64,000 bases of DNA. Source: Azospirillum sp. TSH100. GTDB taxonomy: Bacteria > Pseudomonadota > Alphaproteobacteria > Azospirillales > Azospirillaceae. Location: assembly GCF_004923295.1 (NCBI RefSeq), contig NZ_CP039639.1, positions 103,501 through 167,500 on the forward strand, in the 5' to 3' direction. Position 1 is the first letter of the stretch. Each line of letters starts with the position of its first letter. The notes beneath the pieces are model-generated. The model worked only from the letters and a program-made list of their open reading frames with translations. It was not told the origin of the DNA and searched no databases. This document shows, in pieces, positions 62,476 through 64,000 of this stretch. The position numbers and the translations under genes were made by a program.

Positions 62476-63732
62476 GTGGGTCCGTTTCAGTTGTCCGCCA
62501 TATTGCTGTCCCTGGCGGCCGTCTCCGGTTTCGTCAATTACAGGTGGCTGAAGCTGCCCGGCACCATCTCGTTGTTCTTCCAGGGGCTGGCTCTGGCCCT
62601 GCTGGTCAGCGGCGTCGATGCGGTGAGCGCCGGCCTGGGGGTGGGCGACTGGCTGCGGCGTCTGATCGACCAGATCAGTCTGCCGGTGATCCTGCTCGAC
62701 GGCATCCTCAGTCTGCTGCTCTACACCGCCGCAGTGAATGAGGATCTGTGCGCCCTGCTGAAGCGGAAATGGACGGTTCTGGCGCTGGCCACCGTGGGTG
62801 TGCTGCTGTTCACCGGCCTGATGGGGGTGGGTCTGCACGTCCTCTTCGGTCTGGTTGGGATCAAGGTGCCGTTGATCTGGTGCCTGGTGCTGGGCGCCGC
62901 CATTGCGCCGACCGATCCGGTGGCGGTGCACGGCATCCTGGGGCGGCTGCCGGTTCCGGACACGCTGCGCTCGGTGATCTCCGGCGAAAGCCTGTTCAAC
63001 GACGGCGCCGGGGTGGTGCTCTTCGTCACCCTGCTCCATCTGGCGACCGGCAGCGGACAGGACCTGACGGTGGGGGAGGCGGCGCTGGATTTCCTGAAGG
63101 AGGCATTCGGCGGTGCGGCTCTGGGCTTCGTCTGTGGCTGGATTGCCTATCAGGCGAAGCGGCGGGTCGACGAGAGCGTGGTGGAGTTGACCATCTCGCT
63201 GGCCCTCGTGCTGGGTACCTATTCTCTGGCCAGCCGGCTCGGCCTGTCGGGTCCCATCGCCGTGGTGGTGGCCGGTCTGCTGATTGGCTCCACGACCGAA
63301 CGGCATGTCCGCAGCGACGGGAGCCGTCGCGACCTGCGCGTGGTCTGGACGATGATCGACGCCGTGCTGAATTCGGTGCTGTTCCTGCTGGTCGGGCTGG
63401 AGGCGACGGTGGTCATCTCCTGGACGGGGCCGGCTTTGCTTGCCGCGGCGTTGGCGGTTCCCCTGGCCCTGGCGGCGCGGCTGCTCAGCCTGACCCCGGC
63501 CCTGCTGATGCATATGGGGCGCACCGGCAAGACCAGTGCGCTGGTCGTCCTGACCTGGGCGGGCCTGCGTGGCGGCGTTGCGGTGGCCCTGGTGCTGTCG
63601 CTGCCGCCCAGCCCCTACCGTGATCCCATCCTGGCGGTCTGCTATGTCGCCGTCGCCTTCAGCATCCTGGTGCAGGGCCTGACGCTGGAAGCCATCGGCC
63701 GGCGGCTTTACGGCGGCTCCCAGGACCGCTGA
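62476..63732 (+). CDS. CPA1-family cation/proton antiporter (NhaP-like)
   Basis: 418 residues from GTG 62476, with CGGAGAG 5 bases upstream; the longer frame starts within the leader. Twelve or so membrane segments. The CPA1 ion-binding elements are present: AIAPTDPVAVHGILGR in TM5 and GESLFNDGAGVVLF in TM6 (the conserved Asn-Asp pair). GLRGGVAVALVLSLP is in a late helix. It exchanges protons for sodium or potassium and helps pH and salt homeostasis. Which ion it prefers is not evident. Confidence 0.9.
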   Translation: MGPFQLSAILLSLAAVSGFVNYRWLKLPGTISLFFQGLALALLVSGVDAVSAGLGVGDWLRRLIDQISLPVILLDGILSLLLYTAAVNEDLCALLKRKWTVLALATVGVLLFTGLMGVGLHVLFGLVGIKVPLIWCLVLGAAIAPTDPVAVHGILGRLPVPDTLRSVISGESLFNDGAGVVLFVTLLHLATGSGQDLTVGEAALDFLKEAFGGAALGFVCGWIAYQAKRRVDESVVELTISLALVLGTYSLASRLGLSGPIAVVVAGLLIGSTTERHVRSDGSRRDLRVVWTMIDAVLNSVLFLLVGLEATVVISWTGPALLAAALAVPLALAARLLSLTPALLMHMGRTGKTSALVVLTWAGLRGGVAVALVLSLPPSPYRDPILAVCYVAVAFSILVQGLTLEAIGRRLYGGSQDR

Positions 63733-63866
63733 TACCCATCGCACACCCATCCACGCAAGGCAGCCGCGCAGGCCCCGGCGTGGAACCGGCAGCACCGCGA
63801 CCATACCTTGTAAGGCAACCGATGGCCGCCAGCCGGCCCCACCCCGCCGCTGTTATGGACCGCGCG

Positions 63867-64000
63867 ATGATCCCGTTTTCCGTTCTCGACCTCAGCCCGA
63901 TCACCCAAGGGGCGACCGCCGCCGACAGCTTCCGCAACACGCTCGATCTCGCGCGCCATGCGGAGCGCTGGGGCTACAAGCGCTATTGGCTGGCCGAGCA
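63867..64000 (+). CDS. Luciferase-like flavin monooxygenase, 3'-partial
   Basis: Only the first 44 residues are in the window. MIPFSVLDLSPI followed by TLDLARHAERWGYKRYWLAE is the N-terminus of LLM-class FMN-dependent monooxygenases. An earlier in-frame ATG at 63855 is possible. Substrate and downstream context are outside the window. Confidence 0.82.
   Translation, partial: MIPFSVLDLSPITQGATAADSFRNTLDLARHAERWGYKRYWLAE

Noticed and set aside
1..64000. tRNA, rRNA or transposase genes
   Set aside because: I looked for tRNA-like cloverleaf segments, rRNA-like stretches and transposase motifs and saw none that I could support.

Overview
The window is GC-rich DNA from an alphaproteobacterium. 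Gene content and the replicon type suggest an Azospirillum-like member of the Rhodospirillales; this is inferred from style, not from a marker gene. It carries a plasmid or chromid replication and partition region: an iteron origin with repA at about 30.9-32.7 kb and parAB at 27.8-29.7 kb. I therefore read it as part of a secondary replicon with accessory metabolism. I see no rRNA, tRNA, CRISPR array or transposase.

Layout. (1) 1-15.6 kb: three collinear nonribosomal peptide synthetase genes, the first cut by the window edge. They have two aspartate-type adenylation domains, one probable diaminobutyrate domain, a fused SyrP-like aspartyl beta-hydroxylase, an epimerase and a terminal condensation domain with no thioesterase. 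A hydroxyaspartate-containing, siderophore-like peptide is the best guess. (2) 15.6-19.0 kb: a leftward curli operon (csgF, csgG and two curlin-repeat proteins) whose last gene overlaps the 3' end of the NRPS. (3) 19.3-27.8 kb: malonyl-CoA synthetase, then a LodA-type quinoprotein oxidase fused to a catalase-like domain, its LodB-type flavoprotein, a LysR regulator and an aldehyde dehydrogenase. (4) 27.8-32.7 kb: parB, parA, a cation-diffusion facilitator, the iteron origin and repA. (5) 32.7-37.9 kb: LysR and quinone oxidoreductase, an HPP-CBS membrane protein with a SoxR-type promoter, soxR, and a D,D-carboxypeptidase. (6) 37.9-43.8 kb: a leftward operon for an amino-acid-type ABC transporter, a D-2-hydroxyacid dehydrogenase, a LacI regulator and a hydratase, with a LacI-type palindrome upstream. 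(7) 44.1-53.8 kb: two MFS carriers and a complete set for salicylate to gentisate to fumarate plus pyruvate (Rieske oxygenase, ferredoxin, reductase, gentisate dioxygenase, maleylpyruvate isomerase, fumarylpyruvate hydrolase) with an IclR regulator. (8) 53.9-64.0 kb: TetR-controlled RND efflux adaptor and pump, a hybrid histidine kinase, a CPA1 antiporter and the start of a luciferase-like monooxygenase.

A family of short GC-rich palindromes (CCCTCTCCCC...GGGGAGAGGG) recurs between genes and also inside or at the ends of several coding regions. Most large overlapping frames on the opposite strand are shadows of high-GC codon use and were not annotated. Starts were moved from the longest frame to the best ribosome-binding site wherever the upstream extension had no family support.
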